Positions 47,462 to 58,400 of a stretch of DNA of 64,000 nt are shown here, one piece after another. How positions within the stretch are numbered: the stretch's first letter is position 1; the number at the start of each line of letters is the position of its first letter. Source of the DNA: Vicia villosa. Taxonomy: Eukaryota > Streptophyta > Magnoliopsida > Fabales > Fabaceae. Both the position numbers and the translations under genes were made by a program. The DNA lies in assembly GCF_029867415.1 (NCBI RefSeq), contig NW_026705004.1:1038001-1102000 (forward strand). Direction: 5' to 3'. A model generated the notes under the pieces. It had not been told where the DNA came from. It did no database searches and saw only the letters and a program-made list of their open reading frames with translations.

Positions 47462-48787
47462 CTACTTTGGCTTTTCAAGACCAAGCTTATCATCAAATCT
47501 GATATTTATTGATTCTTCAACAACCAATGTTTCGGTATTGTATACTCTGTAGCCTTTAGAGCGTTCAGAATATCCAAGAAGGAAACACTTCTGTGCCTTA
47601 GAATCAAACTTATGTAGATGATCTTTAGTGTTCAGAATATAACATATACATCCAAATGGATGGAAATAAGAAATGTTGGGCTTTCTGTTCTTCCACAATT
47701 CATAAGGAGTCTTATTAAGAATAGGTCTTATGGAGATTCTATTCTGAATATAACATGCAGTGTTAATTACTTCTTCCCAGAAATGCTTAGCCATGTTGGT
47801 TTCATTGATCATGGTTCTGGCCATTTCTTGTAGAGTCCTATTCTTTCGTTCTACAACTCCATTTTGCCGTGGAGTTCTAGGACAAGAGAAATCATGGGCA
47901 ATACCATTTTCTTTGAAATAAATTTCAAAGAATCTGTTCTCAAATTCGCCACCATGATCACTTTTGACCTTTATGATTTTACACTCTTTCTTAGATTGGA
48001 TCTGAGTGCAGAAGTCAAAGAACAGTGTATGAGACTCATCCTTGTGTTTCAAGAACTTTACCCATGTCCATCTGCTATAGTCGTCTACAATGACTAATCC
48101 ATATTTCTTCCCTCTGACAGATGCTGTTTTGACTGGGCCAAACAGATCAATGTGCAGAAGTTCTAGCGGCCTAGAGGAAGAGACAAAATTCTTAGACTTG
48201 AATGCAGGTTTGGAAAACTTCCCTTTCTGACATGCTTCGCAAAGAGCATCTGATTTGTATTTCAGATTAGGGAGTCCTCTGACCAGATTAAGTTTGTTAA
48301 TCTGAGAAATCTTTCTCAAACTAGCATGACCTAATCTTCTGTGCCAGACCCACTGCTCTTCACTAACAGACATAAGGCAAGTAACCTTCTGATTCTTAAA
48401 ATCTTGAAGATCAATCTTGTAAATGTTGTTGTTTCTCTTGCCTATAAATAGGATTGAGCCATCCTTCTGACTAATAGCTTTACAATACTTTTGATTGAAG
48501 ATTATGTCATAACCATTGTCACTTAATTGACTTATGGACAATAAGTTATGAGCTAATCCATCTACTAGTAGAACATTAGTTATAGAGGGAGAGTTACCAA
48601 TGCTTATGGTTCCAGAGCCAATGATCTTGCCCTTCTGGTTCCCTCCAAACTTTACTTCTCTAGCTGATTTAAGCACCAGGTCTTGGAACATAGACCTTTT
48701 TCCCGTCATGTGCCGCGAGCACCCAGAGTCCAGGTACCATGACATGTTTTCCTTTGTCTTCTTGGCTGCCAAGGATATCTGCAACAT
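47462..48787 (-). pseudogene. Copia protease and integrase
   Basis: 441 residues. Protease has SWYLDSGCSRHMTG near the start (DSG active site). The GAG-pre-integrase zinc motif follows (VWHRRLGH and CEACQKG). The integrase core has its Asp-Asp-Glu in LLHIDLFGPV, KSDHGGEF and GVVERKNRTLQEM. It ends at a TAG (47462-47464) after LGLEKPK, before the linker to RT in the same frame. The N-terminal side is out of frame with gag, with a shift near 48780. Confidence 0.9.
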
Positions 48788-50603
48788 GAATTATCTTTTC
48801 CTTAGGTACCCACATTTTCTTGGGTCCTTTTGGGTTATTTCTCCTTAAGTTCTGATTGAACTTGGGTTTAGCATGAAAATTAACAGGAGGTACAACATGA
48901 TATTCCCTATTCTGAGTAGCATGATATTTTCTAGGGTGTGCCACATGCTTCTTGGTGTGTGTAATCTGGAAACTCTTAGCATGTGATGTGAGCCTAATAT
49001 CATGGGAGTGGCCATACTTGAATTGATCATACAGAGGTTTGTATGTGATTTTCATCTCATTAACAGATTCAAGTTTATATGGGGTTTCACCCTCATATCC
49101 TATGCCAACTCTCTTGTTTCCACTAACTACATATATCATAGAGGCTAGCTGACTTCTGCCTATACCTCTAGATAAAAACTTCCTGAAACTCAAGTCATAT
49201 TCCTTAAGAATATTGTTCATGCTTGGAATAGATTTTTCTGAACTAGAAGATGATCCAGCATCTTTAGATTGTTTTAAAACTTTTTCTTTAAGTTAAGAAT
49301 TTTCTAATTCAAGCTTCTTTGTTTTAGATGCAAATAGCTTTTTCAGCTTCTTGTATTTGATACTAAGTTGAGCCTTGATTTCCAGAAGTTTAGTTAGACT
49401 AGAAACTAACTCTTCTCTAGAAAGTTCAGAAAATACCTCTTCAGAATCTGAGTCAGATGTAGATTCTGATACATCATCAACATTGGCCATCAGCGTTATG
49501 TTTGTCTGCTCATCTTCAGAGTCTGACTCCTGATCAGAAGAATCTGAGTCATCCCAAGTAGCCATAAGACCTTTCTTCTTTTCAAACTTCTTCTTGGGCT
49601 TTTCCCTCTGAAGCTTTGGACACTCATTCTTATAATGTCCATGTTCCTTGCATTCATAGCACGTCACCTTCTTTTTGTCAGATCTTCTATGTCCAGAAGA
49701 TTCTCCTCTTTCAGGCCTTTTGGAACTTCTGAAGTTCTTGAACTTTCTTTACTTACTCTTCCAGAGTTGATTTACTCTTCTGGAGATCATAGAGAGTTCA
49801 TCTTCTTCTTCTTCTTCTGATTCTGATTCTTCATAATCTTCTTCTTCAGCCTGAAAAAGCGTTAGTGCATTTTTTTTATTATATTTTAATGCAATAGACT
49901 TACCTTTCTTCTGAGGTTCATTTGCATCCAAATCTATTTCATGACTTCTTAAGGAACTGATCATCTCTTCAAGAGAAACTTCATTCAGATTCTTAGCAAT
50001 CTTGAATGCAGTCACCATTGGGCCCCATCTTCTGGGCAAGCTTCTGATGATCTTCTTGACATGATCAGCCTTTGTATATCCCTTGTCAAGCACTCTTAAT
50101 CCAGCACTCAGAGTCTGGAATCTTGAGAACATTACTTCAATGTTTTCATCTTCCTCCATCTTGAAGGCTTCATACTTCTGGATTAAAGCAAGAGCTTTTG
50201 TCTCATTGACTTGGGCATTACCTTCATGAGCCATCTTCAAGAATTCAAAGATGTCATAGGCAGTTTCTCTGTTTGTTATTTTCTCATATTTAGCATGAGA
50301 AATAGCATTCAGCAGAATAGTCCTTGACTTGTGATGATTCTTGAATTGTTTCTTTTGGTCATCACGCATTTCTTGTCTTGACATCTTTACTCCACGAGCA
50401 TTTACAGGATGTCTGTAACCATCCAAGACTAGATCCCATAAGTCACCATCTTGACAAAGAAAGTAACTTTCGAGTCTATCTTTCCAGTACTCAAAGTTTT
50501 CACCATCAAAGACTGGTGGTCTATTATAGCCATTGAAGCTACTGCTTCCATTACCATTGTTGTTTTGTTCGGGTGTAGGAGTAGATGTAGCTGTTTCAAC
50601 CAT
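48669..50603 (-). pseudogene. Copia gag
   Basis: The frame starts at ATG 50603 (MVETATSTPTPEQNN). The capsid region (FEYWKDRLESYF…, LIQKYEAFKMEEDENIEVM…, KKIIRSLP) is the Ty1/Copia gag domain (UBN2-like). An in-frame TAA at 49749-49751 comes before the zinc knuckle CYECKEHGHYKNEC (C-x2-C-x4-H-x4-C). An acidic Ser/Asp/Glu-rich coiled-coil segment follows, then another TAA at 49293-49295. The C-terminal part (49220-48669) ends in a frame shifted relative to protease. Long gags with acidic coiled-coil tails are typical of SIRE/Maximus elements. Confidence 0.88.
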
Positions 50604-50671
50604 ATTGACTTTGCGTTTTTCTCCCTGAATCTTTTATCTAACACGGTTAAGTGCTTGCACCTAGAACCGTC

Positions 50672-50683
50672 GCTCTGATGCCA
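50672..50683 (-). other. Copia primer binding site
   Basis: Minus-strand TGGCATCAGAGC, two bases from the LTR end, is one mismatch from the TGGTATCAGAGC site for initiator Met tRNA used by most Copia elements. Confidence 0.85.
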
Positions 50684-50876
50684 ATTGAAGGATAGAAAAA
50701 CACTTAGAAAGGGGGGTTTGAATAAGTGTGACTTTAAAAACTTGTAAGATAAAAACAATGAACACAATTATTTTTATTCTGGTTCGTTGTTAACGAAACT
50801 ACTCCAGTCCACCCCTTAGAGTGATTTACCTCAACTGAGGATTTAATCCACTAATCCAACTGATTACAATGGTTAT

Positions 50877-51003
50877 CCACTTAGAAAACTTCTAAGTCTT
50901 CTAGAGTATACAGATCACAACTTGATCACTCTAGGAACTCACCACTTAGAAAACTTCTAAGTCTTCTAGAGTCTAAAGATCACAACTTGATCACTCTAGG
51001 AAA
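50877..51003. repeat. 65-bp tandem duplication in Copia LTR
   Basis: Two direct copies share CCACTTAGAAAACTTCTAAG, TCTTCTAGAGT and GATCACAACTTGATCACTCT and differ at a few bases. They lie in the R/U5 part. Confidence 0.85.
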
Positions 51004-51217
51004 CTTTTACAAACAATGTAAAATAATGTTTACAAGAGTATAAATTGCTTCTTATAAAGCTATAATCACAACAGTGATATTTCTCTTAAGTTCTAAGCTT
51101 AACACTCACTAAATATTACAAGAGTTTGTGAGATTGAAGATGAAGTTCGTGAGCTTTGATTTTGACAGCGTTTTGGTATTTTACGCAAGAGTTCTCTAGC
51201 TGCTTCTGATCAGAACT

Positions 51218-51221
<4 letters not shown>

Positions 51222-51295
<74 letters not shown>
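51222..51295. repeat. (TA)37 microsatellite in the Copia LTR promoter region
   Basis: An uninterrupted 74-bp TA run is flanked by AACGCC upstream and GAGAAGTTCTG downstream (minus strand). The U3 sequence upstream and the transcribed-looking sequence downstream suggest it expanded from the TATA box. Confidence 0.9.
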
Positions 51296-51297
<2 letters not shown>

Positions 51298-51889
51298 CGT
51301 TGAGAGAAGATGACCGTTGGGTTGCATTTAATGCTTTGCGTGAATAGTACAGCTTTGCATTTAATTTTTCATACTTTTGTCAACTACCTCGAGCCATGCT
51401 TTTCCTGCTTTTACTGACTTTGTCTTTTGTAGCTTCTAACGTTCCTTTTGTCAGTCAGAGATTAGACTTAATAGCCTGTCATCTTGTACTTGCTTCTGAA
51501 CTCAGATTTGTAGATATAACGTTTGAATATCAGAGTCAATCAGCTTGGTGCAGAGCATCTTCTTGTCTTCTGACTTTGAAGAGCTTGAGCGTGATACCAT
51601 TCAGAACTTCAGTGCTTCTGCTTCTGACTTCATGTTCTTCTGATGCTTCATAGTTCATGTTCTAATTCTGCTTGACCATCTTCTGATGTCTTTCCAGAGC
51701 ATGTTCTAATGTAGCCATCCAGAACCTTTTGAGTCAGTGCTTCTGAGCGCTGAATTGTGCATACTCTTTATATATTTCCTGAAATGGAAAATGCAAAGGA
51801 TTAGAGTACCACATTGTCTTATACAAAATTCATATATAATGTTATCATCAAAACATAGAATATTGATCCGAACAAATCTTGTTCTAACA

Positions 51890-52431
51890 GGAAGAACAAA
51901 TTCAATGTAGAAATTTTAGAAAAGCACTTCCAGTATTTCCATGCGAAGATCAGTGTTGATGATATGGAGGAACGGTTCTTTATCTCACTCTATGCAAGTC
52001 TAAGTGAGGAATGTAGGGGTGAGTTATGGAATGAACTTAAGCAAAATTCAGAGTCGATGACTAAAGAATGGTTGTTGGGAGAGGATTTCAACGACATAAT
52101 GTATGCATTTGAAAAAAGAGGAGGAGTAACAACTTAAAGGAGGAAATGTGACATCTTAAAGTATATAATTGACCATTTCTATTTAATGGTTCTTGTATCC
52201 AATGGGCATCAATATACTTGGAAGGCGCCTATCTTTCATGGAGGGAAAATAATCTATGAGAGACTAGACTAGACAGATAGATGGATCCAATTACTGGCAT
52301 ACATCTTTTTTTTTGATGCTCTTGTAAAAGTTCTCACTTGGTAAGATTTCTCTGATCATCATCCCATACTTATCAATCTCAAGGATACAAATAGTAGGAA
52401 CAAAGAAAACAGGTTTATATTTCAGAGTGCC
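51890..52431 (+). pseudogene. LINE endonuclease relic
   Basis: In broken frames the plus strand reads YASLSEECRGELWNEL, then LLGEDFNDIM, EKRGGV, GHQYTWKAP, ERLD and finally SDHHPIL. These are the ordered motifs of the APE-type endonuclease of plant L1 LINEs (GDFN, YTW, ERLDR, SDHxP). The first Gly of GDFN is Glu, and stops interrupt the frame. The left end is cut by the Copia LTR; the right end joins chromovirus sequence. Confidence 0.75.
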
Positions 52432-52971
52432 TTGGTAATAGATACTCCTGCTAGTGGTTTTGTTACTACTACTTTTATTTGTAAGGAATGTCCTTTGACT
52501 ATCTTTGATAGGAGTTTTGTAATGGATTTGGTGTGTCTAGCTACCATTGCACCAAATCGACGTGATTACTGGTATGAACTGGTTGGAGTTCAACTATGTT
52601 CATATTAATTGTTTTAATAAGACGTTGGGGTTCCCCAAGTTTGGTGATAATGGAGAACTGATGTTGTTGACTGCTAAGAAAGTGAGTGAATGTCTTAGGG
52701 ATGAAGCCATGATGTTTGAAATGTTTACATCGATGCCAAGTGACCGTGAATCTACAAGTGTTGAACTTCCGGTTGTTTGTGAATTTCCAGACGTGTTTCT
52801 AGACGATATAAGTGATTTGCCTTCGGAACATGAAGTAGAGTTTTGTATAGAATTGGTGCCATGTACGAGTCTGATATCAATGGCTCCTTATAGAATGTCG
52901 GCTTCCGAGCTAAATGAATTGAAGAAGCAATTGGAAGATATGCTCGAGAAGAAGTTTGTTAAACTGAATGT
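52432..52971 (+). pseudogene. Chromovirus (Tekay/Del-like) protease-RT relic
   Basis: The plus strand gives VIDTPASG and, after a frameshift, IDVITGMNWLEFNYVHINC (end of the protease), then EFPDVFLDDISDLP and MAPYRMSASELNELKKQLED (the linker and start of RT). This order and wording fit Tekay/Del chromoviruses. It stops inside the RT start at the Athila LTR (52972). The remainder of RT is expected to resume right of the window, after the Athila 3' LTR. Confidence 0.75.
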
Positions 52972-54386
52972 TGATCGGTCACCATTTTCATTTAAATTCC
53001 ATCATGCATTCGTTCCACACCTATCAATTCGGTAACACTTTGTTGTGAGTTTTGTTGAAAGTGTTTAAGTTTCTCGCATTTTATGATATTGTTCTTTTCG
53101 TTGTTTGTTTTATTTATTTATTTAAGTTTTAGATGTTTTTATGCCGTATGTTTAGTTGTGTACAAGTTTCAGGTGTGAACAAGTCAACTTAAGTGTCAAA
53201 GCAACCATGAAGGAAGGAGAAGCAAGAGAATGATGAAAATTCAAGGTTCTAGGGTCCAACACGGCCAGTGTTTCAGCACACGGCCCGTGTCAGGTTTCAA
53301 AGAAAGATCCATACAAAATCCAGGGAGCCAACACGGCCGCCCGTGTGGCCTGGCACGGCCCGTGTTGGCAGGAGCGTAACTCATACAAATTCCAGGGGGC
53401 CAACACGGTCGGCCGTGTGGCTTGGCACGACCCGTGTTGGCAGGCGCGTAAAAGTCCATTATTTGAGTTTTGGACATTGAAATTTAAATCCAAGGGCATT
53501 TTTGACTTTGTACTGATTAAGGCTTGTATGGAGACTATTTAGGTTTATGTTTGAAGTTATTTTGAGGTACTTTTTGCATCATACGATAGAATTCCAAAGG
53601 AGGAGAAGATAGCTTCATCAAGGGTTTCGGAGATGGAGAGATTCAACGGTGGACACCATTGAAGATCAAAGTTCCCAATTATCTTTGTAATGTCTAAATT
53701 CTTTGCTTTGTGTTTCTTGAATATTATGAGAGGCTAAACCCCCCAATGTTAGGGGGTGTCCCTGATTTGATTTGTAATGACTCTGGATTCTGTATTTCTT
53801 TAATCAAATATTCATATTATTCAATTCGATTGTATAATGTTTTTAATGCTGTCTTTATCGGACCAATAAGGATTGTTTTGTGGTTAACAATTTGTAGGAC
53901 TACAATTGTTAAGGTTTGTATACAATTGAACCTTATAGTTATCACCTAGGACTAGGGATACCGTAAGGTTATTTAGAAATTCTTGATTAATCTCAGCTTT
54001 GGTTTTCTCCTATGTCTCTAAGGACTTAGGTAATAGGATTATAAACCAAAAGGTTTTCACTAAGGACTTAGGAAAACATCCTTAAGAATAAATAATTGTA
54101 TTCTATGAACTTGTTAAAGAGATCTTAATCCAGAGGAGTTATAAAGAAAATCACACACCTTACCTTGGCATTATTCTCATCTTATAAAAAGTTAAATTTT
54201 AATTTCAGCTTATTTACATTATTTCAACTTATTTCATTGATAAGCACAAGCATCCTTATGCTCTTTTGTTTAATTGACTCATTGTAATAACTTATATTTC
54301 CTACGCAATCCTCGAGATCGATACTTGGGGTAAAACCCATTATAACTACATCGGTGAAAATAATACACTTGCTATTTTTCCGATCA
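52972..54386 (+). repeat. Athila 5' LTR (1415 bp)
   Basis: Starts TGATCGGTCACC and ends TTTTTCCGATCA, giving 7-bp inverted termini. The 5 bases before it are AATGT, a possible target duplication to be matched outside the window. It contains the palindromic cluster 53255-53442. Compared with the first 605 bp of the right LTR there are on the order of 20 differences by eye. Confidence 0.92.
53255..53442. repeat. GC-rich palindromic repeat cluster in the Athila 5' LTR
   Basis: Repeated ACACGG/CCGTGT half-palindromes are arranged as nested hairpins, such as CCAACACGG...CCGTGTTGG enclosing CCGTGTGGCC...GGCACGG. They are embedded in two ~83-bp direct units that begin CATACAAA(A/T)TCCAGGG. The GC content is far above that of the surrounding LTR. 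Confidence 0.85.
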
Positions 54387-54392
54387 AGTTTT

Positions 54393-54410
54393 TGGCGCCG
54401 TTTCTGGGGA
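54393..54410 (+). other. Athila primer binding site
   Basis: TGGCGCCGTTTCTGGGGA, six bases after the LTR end, close to the TGGCGCCGTTGCCGGGGA site (tRNA-Asp) known in Athila elements. Confidence 0.85.
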
Positions 54411-54541
54411 TTGCCAAAATATAAGTCATTAATAAGTCAATTGAAATTTTGTTGCTCTGCAACTAAAATTTTATTTTTCTGCAATTTTTATTTTGTTTTT
54501 ATTTTTATTTTTGCTATCGACTAATCATTGTCTAATCTTGT

Positions 54542-55420
54542 ATGCGAGGTAAGGCCTCAGCAGAATTTCTTTTAGACGCAGAACTAGAAAGATCATTGCG
54601 AGCACGACTTCGAGAAGCTAAGAAAAAAAGACTGGCATCAAAAGAAGAATCAACCATAGTTTCAGAATCGGAAAAAGAAGAAATACTATCCATCCCATCC
54701 GAGCAGTCTGATTCAGAATCTGAAACTATGGCAGCTGATCCGCCTCCCGCGGAAAGACTTTTAGGTGATTATGGAAGAGCTAACGCACCACTTGGCCGAA
54801 TGACAATAGTAAATCAACCGGTCAACGTGGCACACTTCCAATTACATCCGTCTACTATCCGCCAGTTAGAGAGCAAGCCCTTTTAAGGAAGAATCAACGA
54901 AGATGCGAATAAGCATCTACAGAGATTCCTCACCACAACAACATCATTGAAGATAGAAGGCCATTCTGAAGAAGCCAAGAGACTTGTGATGTTTCCATTC
55001 ACTTTATCCGAGGATGCGGAAGAGTGGTTTTACTCACTTCCAGTTGGAAGTATCACGACGTGGCAACAGATGGAAACTGCTTTCCTTAATGAGTATTTCC
55101 CTGCTTCAGTTTTCATTCGAAAAAGATATGACATTGTCAATTTCAAACAGAAAGAAGGGGAATCACTTGAAGATGCATATAAAAGGTTTAAGAGGTGTTT
55201 GGTTGCATGTCCTACTCATAACATGGATCCAACCGAGCAAATGCAGACTTTTGTGAATGGTCTACGAGTCAAGACAAAACAACTTATAGACACTGCTGCC
55301 GGTGGCTCAACTAATTTTTCAACAGCCACTGGTATCAAGAGGATCATAGAAGCAATTGCCGCTAACGAGCATATTGAGTTGTATGATCGCACAATGAACC
55401 AACCAGAAGGAAAAAATTGA
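54542..55420 (+). pseudogene. Athila gag
   Basis: The frame starts MRGKASAEFLLD at 54542, with an acidic Ser/Glu-rich N-terminus. An in-frame TAA at 54884-54886 interrupts it after LESKPF; the same frame continues through the gag core (KRLVMFPFTLSEDAEEWFYSL, TTWQQMETAFLNEYFP, ESLEDAYKRFKRCL, QTFVNGL), the classic retrotransposon gag motif. The frame ends at TGA 55418-55420 just after an A6 run (55411-55416). The gag C-terminus and pol follow in another frame from the same point, so one base in the A run separates gag from pol. Confidence 0.88.
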
Positions 55421-55442
55421 TTTAAAGCTTGCAGATCAGGTT

Positions 55443-58400
55443 GTGAAAATGGAAGAACAGATTGCGGCTGAGGTAGAAAGAAGACTAAAGAAGATGAATA
55501 TTGGAGAACAGAAAGTAGCACAGGTTGAGTCAGTCACCTCAGTTATGTGTGAACTATATGGTGGGCCGCATTTTGCTATGCATTGTGTGGCAACGCAGGA
55601 ACAGGTGGAACATATTCATATGTTGAGGCAGAATAATCCATACGCCAACACATATAATCCAGGATGGAAAAATCATCCTAATTTCGCATGGAAAGACCAA
55701 CAAGGAAATATTCAAAAGCAGGGACCCAACCAATATCAATCTCAAGCTCAGCCACAACAATACAGACCTCCACAACAACCATCATACCAGCAACAATTTC
55801 AACACCATCCACAACAGTTCCAAACTCAAGGTCAACAACATTTCCAACAACAGGTACCGAAGAAAGCAGATTGGGAGATCGCTATTGAAAAAATGGCAGC
55901 TCAAAACTCTCAATTCCAGGAAGAAACAAGGAGCAATCTGAGGAACACCGGAGCTTCAATCAAAAATATGGAAATTCAAATGAGTCAGATTGCGCAACAA
56001 ATGACCAACTCTCAACCACAGGGCGCTCTACCAAGTGCTACGGTTACTAATCCTAGAGACAATAATCATGTGAACGCTGTGACAGCAAGAAGCAATAAGT
56101 CGAAAGACATACCTGGGAAGAATTCTGAAGAAGAAGATCTAGTGATTGAATTTGATCTAGAGATTAAAGAAAATGAGGTTGCAAGTCAAGAGGTTACTGG
56201 TGATGAAAGTGTGGCAAGAGAAAAAGCAATTGCTCCAAAACCGTCAGTTAAACTCCCTTTCCCCACAAGAAATAAGAAGGGACAACATGAGAAGAACTTT
56301 GAGAAGTTCTTGGAGATGTTCAAGAAGCTTGAGCTGAACATTCCTTTCTTAGAGGCACTTGAGCAAATGCCTACCTATGCGAAATTCATGAAAGACATCA
56401 TTTCAAAGAAGCGGACCATCGAGAATGATCCAATTATTCTAACTGAAACTTGTAGTGCTATTTTGCAGGGTATGAAGATTCTGGTTAAAAAGAAAGATCG
56501 AGGTTCAATGACTATTCCATGTACCATCGGGGATAGGTATTTCAAGAAAGCTCTTATCGATTTGGGAGCAAGTGTAAGTATTATGCCATTATCCATTTAC
56601 AAAAGATTGGGAATAGGCAAAGTACAAGATACACGAATGACACTTCAATTTGCTGACCAATCAGTGAAAAGACCTTATGGGGTGGTAGAAGACGTGCTAG
56701 TGAAGATCGACAAGTTCGTATTCCCTGTAGATTTTGTCGTTCTAGAAATGCCTGAAGATGAAGAGATACCAATCATTTTGGGGAGACCATTTTTAGAGAC
56801 AGGGAGATGCTTGATCGATATAGAAGAAGGCACGATGACTTTGAAAGTTTATGATGAAGAGCTAAAGATTGATGTGCGAAACACCATGAAATACAAAGAT
56901 GACATTGCCACAAGTCAACACATTGAGGTAATTGATCAAATTTGTGATGAAGAAAATTCCTTGACAAAACAAAAGTTACCTTTGGAAAGAGTTTTGAGTT
57001 TATCAATCTTTAGAGAAGATGAGGGAGTTGATGAAAAAAATAGTGAAGTTTTAGCCATGATGGAAACAACATCATTTGTAAAAAATTCTCGCCACAATCG
57101 ATGGGAAGAGCTAAGGCAACCGTTAGTGGAGGGAAATAAAGATGAACCAAAGAAGGGGGCTGAATTGAAACAACTACCGGATAATCTAAAATATGTTTTC
57201 CTAGACACCGAAAGTAGATGTCCGGCTATCCTAAGTTCCCACATCGAAATTCTCCAAGAAAATAAGCTGGTTGAAGTTTTGAAAAAGCATAAAAGTGCCA
57301 TGGGATGGTCAATTGAAGATTTGAAAGGGATTAGTCCTACACTTTGCATGCATAAAATTCTCATGGAAGATGATCAAAAACCAGTAATACAACCTCAAAG
57401 GCAGATGAATCCTGCGATGAAAGAAGTGGTCATAAAGGAAGTGGTAAAACTATTAGATGCAGGGATGATCTATCCTATATCAGATAGTGCTTGGGTGAGT
57501 CTTGTTCATGTTTTACCAAAGAAGGGGGGAACTACGATGATAATTAATGAAAAAAATGAGTTAATCCCTACAAGGACGGTCACAGGATGGAGAGTTTGCA
57601 TAGATTACAGGAGGTTAAATTTGGCAACAAGGAAGGATCATTTCCCACTACCTTTCATTGATCAAATGCTGGAGAGGTTAGCTGGTCATGATTACTATTG
57701 TTTCCTCGATGGGTATTCGGGGTATAATCAGATAGCGGTTGCACCAGAAGACCAAGAGAAGACAACTTTTACTTGCCCGTTTGGTATTTTTGCCTACAGA
57801 AGGATGCCATTCGGACTATGTAATGCACCGGCTACTTTTCAAAGATGTATGCAAGCTATCTTTGATGACATGCTTGAAAATCATATGGAGGTGTTCATGG
57901 ACGATTTCTCAGTTTTTGGTAAGTCTTTTGATAATTGTTTAACTAACCTTGCTCTTGTGTTAGAAAGATGCCAGCAGAACAATTTGATCCTCAATTGGGA
58001 GAAATGTCACTTCATGGTGCGTGAAGGTATAATGCTGGGCCACAAAATTTCTCACAAAGGAATTGAAATGGACCAAGCAAAGATTGAAGTCATAGCAAAG
58101 CTACCTCCACCGATGAACGAAAAAGGTATTCGAAGTTTCTTAGGACATGCGGGTTTCTACCGCAGGTTCATAAGAGAATTTTCTAAGATAACGAAACCTT
58201 TAACTACTCTCCTGGTTAAGGATAAGGCTTTTGTCTTTGATAATGAGTGTGCCGTGGCATTTGAAACCATAAAGAAAAAATTAGTGTCAGCACCAATTGT
58301 TGTGGCCCCAGATTGGTCTCTACCTTTTGAGATCATGTGTGATGCGAGTGATATCGCAATCGGGACAGTTCTAGGACAGCGTAGAGAGAAATTATTGCAT

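Larger units (their letters stand above)
4697..51889 (-). mobile_element. Ty1/Copia element, SIRE/Maximus type, interrupted by an Ogre array
   Basis: Transcription runs right to left. The 5' LTR (50686-51889) is followed by a Met-tRNA-type PBS, gag with a zinc knuckle, protease, integrase, RT, RNase H, an extra ORF in the env-like position, a PPT and a 3' LTR stub. Domain order PR-INT-RT-RH identifies Ty1/Copia. LTR ends TGTTAGAACAAGATTTG, the long acidic gag and the extra 3' ORF identify the SIRE/Maximus lineage. RNase H is split by the Ogre array with a 5-bp target duplication. Multiple in-frame stops and frameshifts make this copy non-functional. The 3' LTR is cut after 158 bp, so no target duplication can be checked for the Copia insertion; its right flank is the LINE relic. 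Confidence 0.88.
50686..51889 (-). repeat. Copia 5' LTR (1204 bp)
   Basis: Minus-strand ends are TGTTAGAACAAG at 51889 and CTATCCTTCA at 50686. It contains the (TA)n tract 51222-51295 where the TATA box is expected and a 65-bp tandem duplication (50877-51003). It borders the LINE relic at 51890. Confidence 0.9.

Noticed and set aside
53241..53499. Several overlapping frames in the Athila LTR palindromes
   Set aside because: Open in many frames because the GC-rich repeats lack stop codons. No protein logic, and they recur at 63665-63923 and 60263-60499 for the same reason.
55405..55450. Programmed frameshift between Athila gag and pol
   Set aside because: No downstream structure or conserved slippery heptamer is evident, and Athila gag-pol is normally one frame. 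A single-base change in the A run is simpler.
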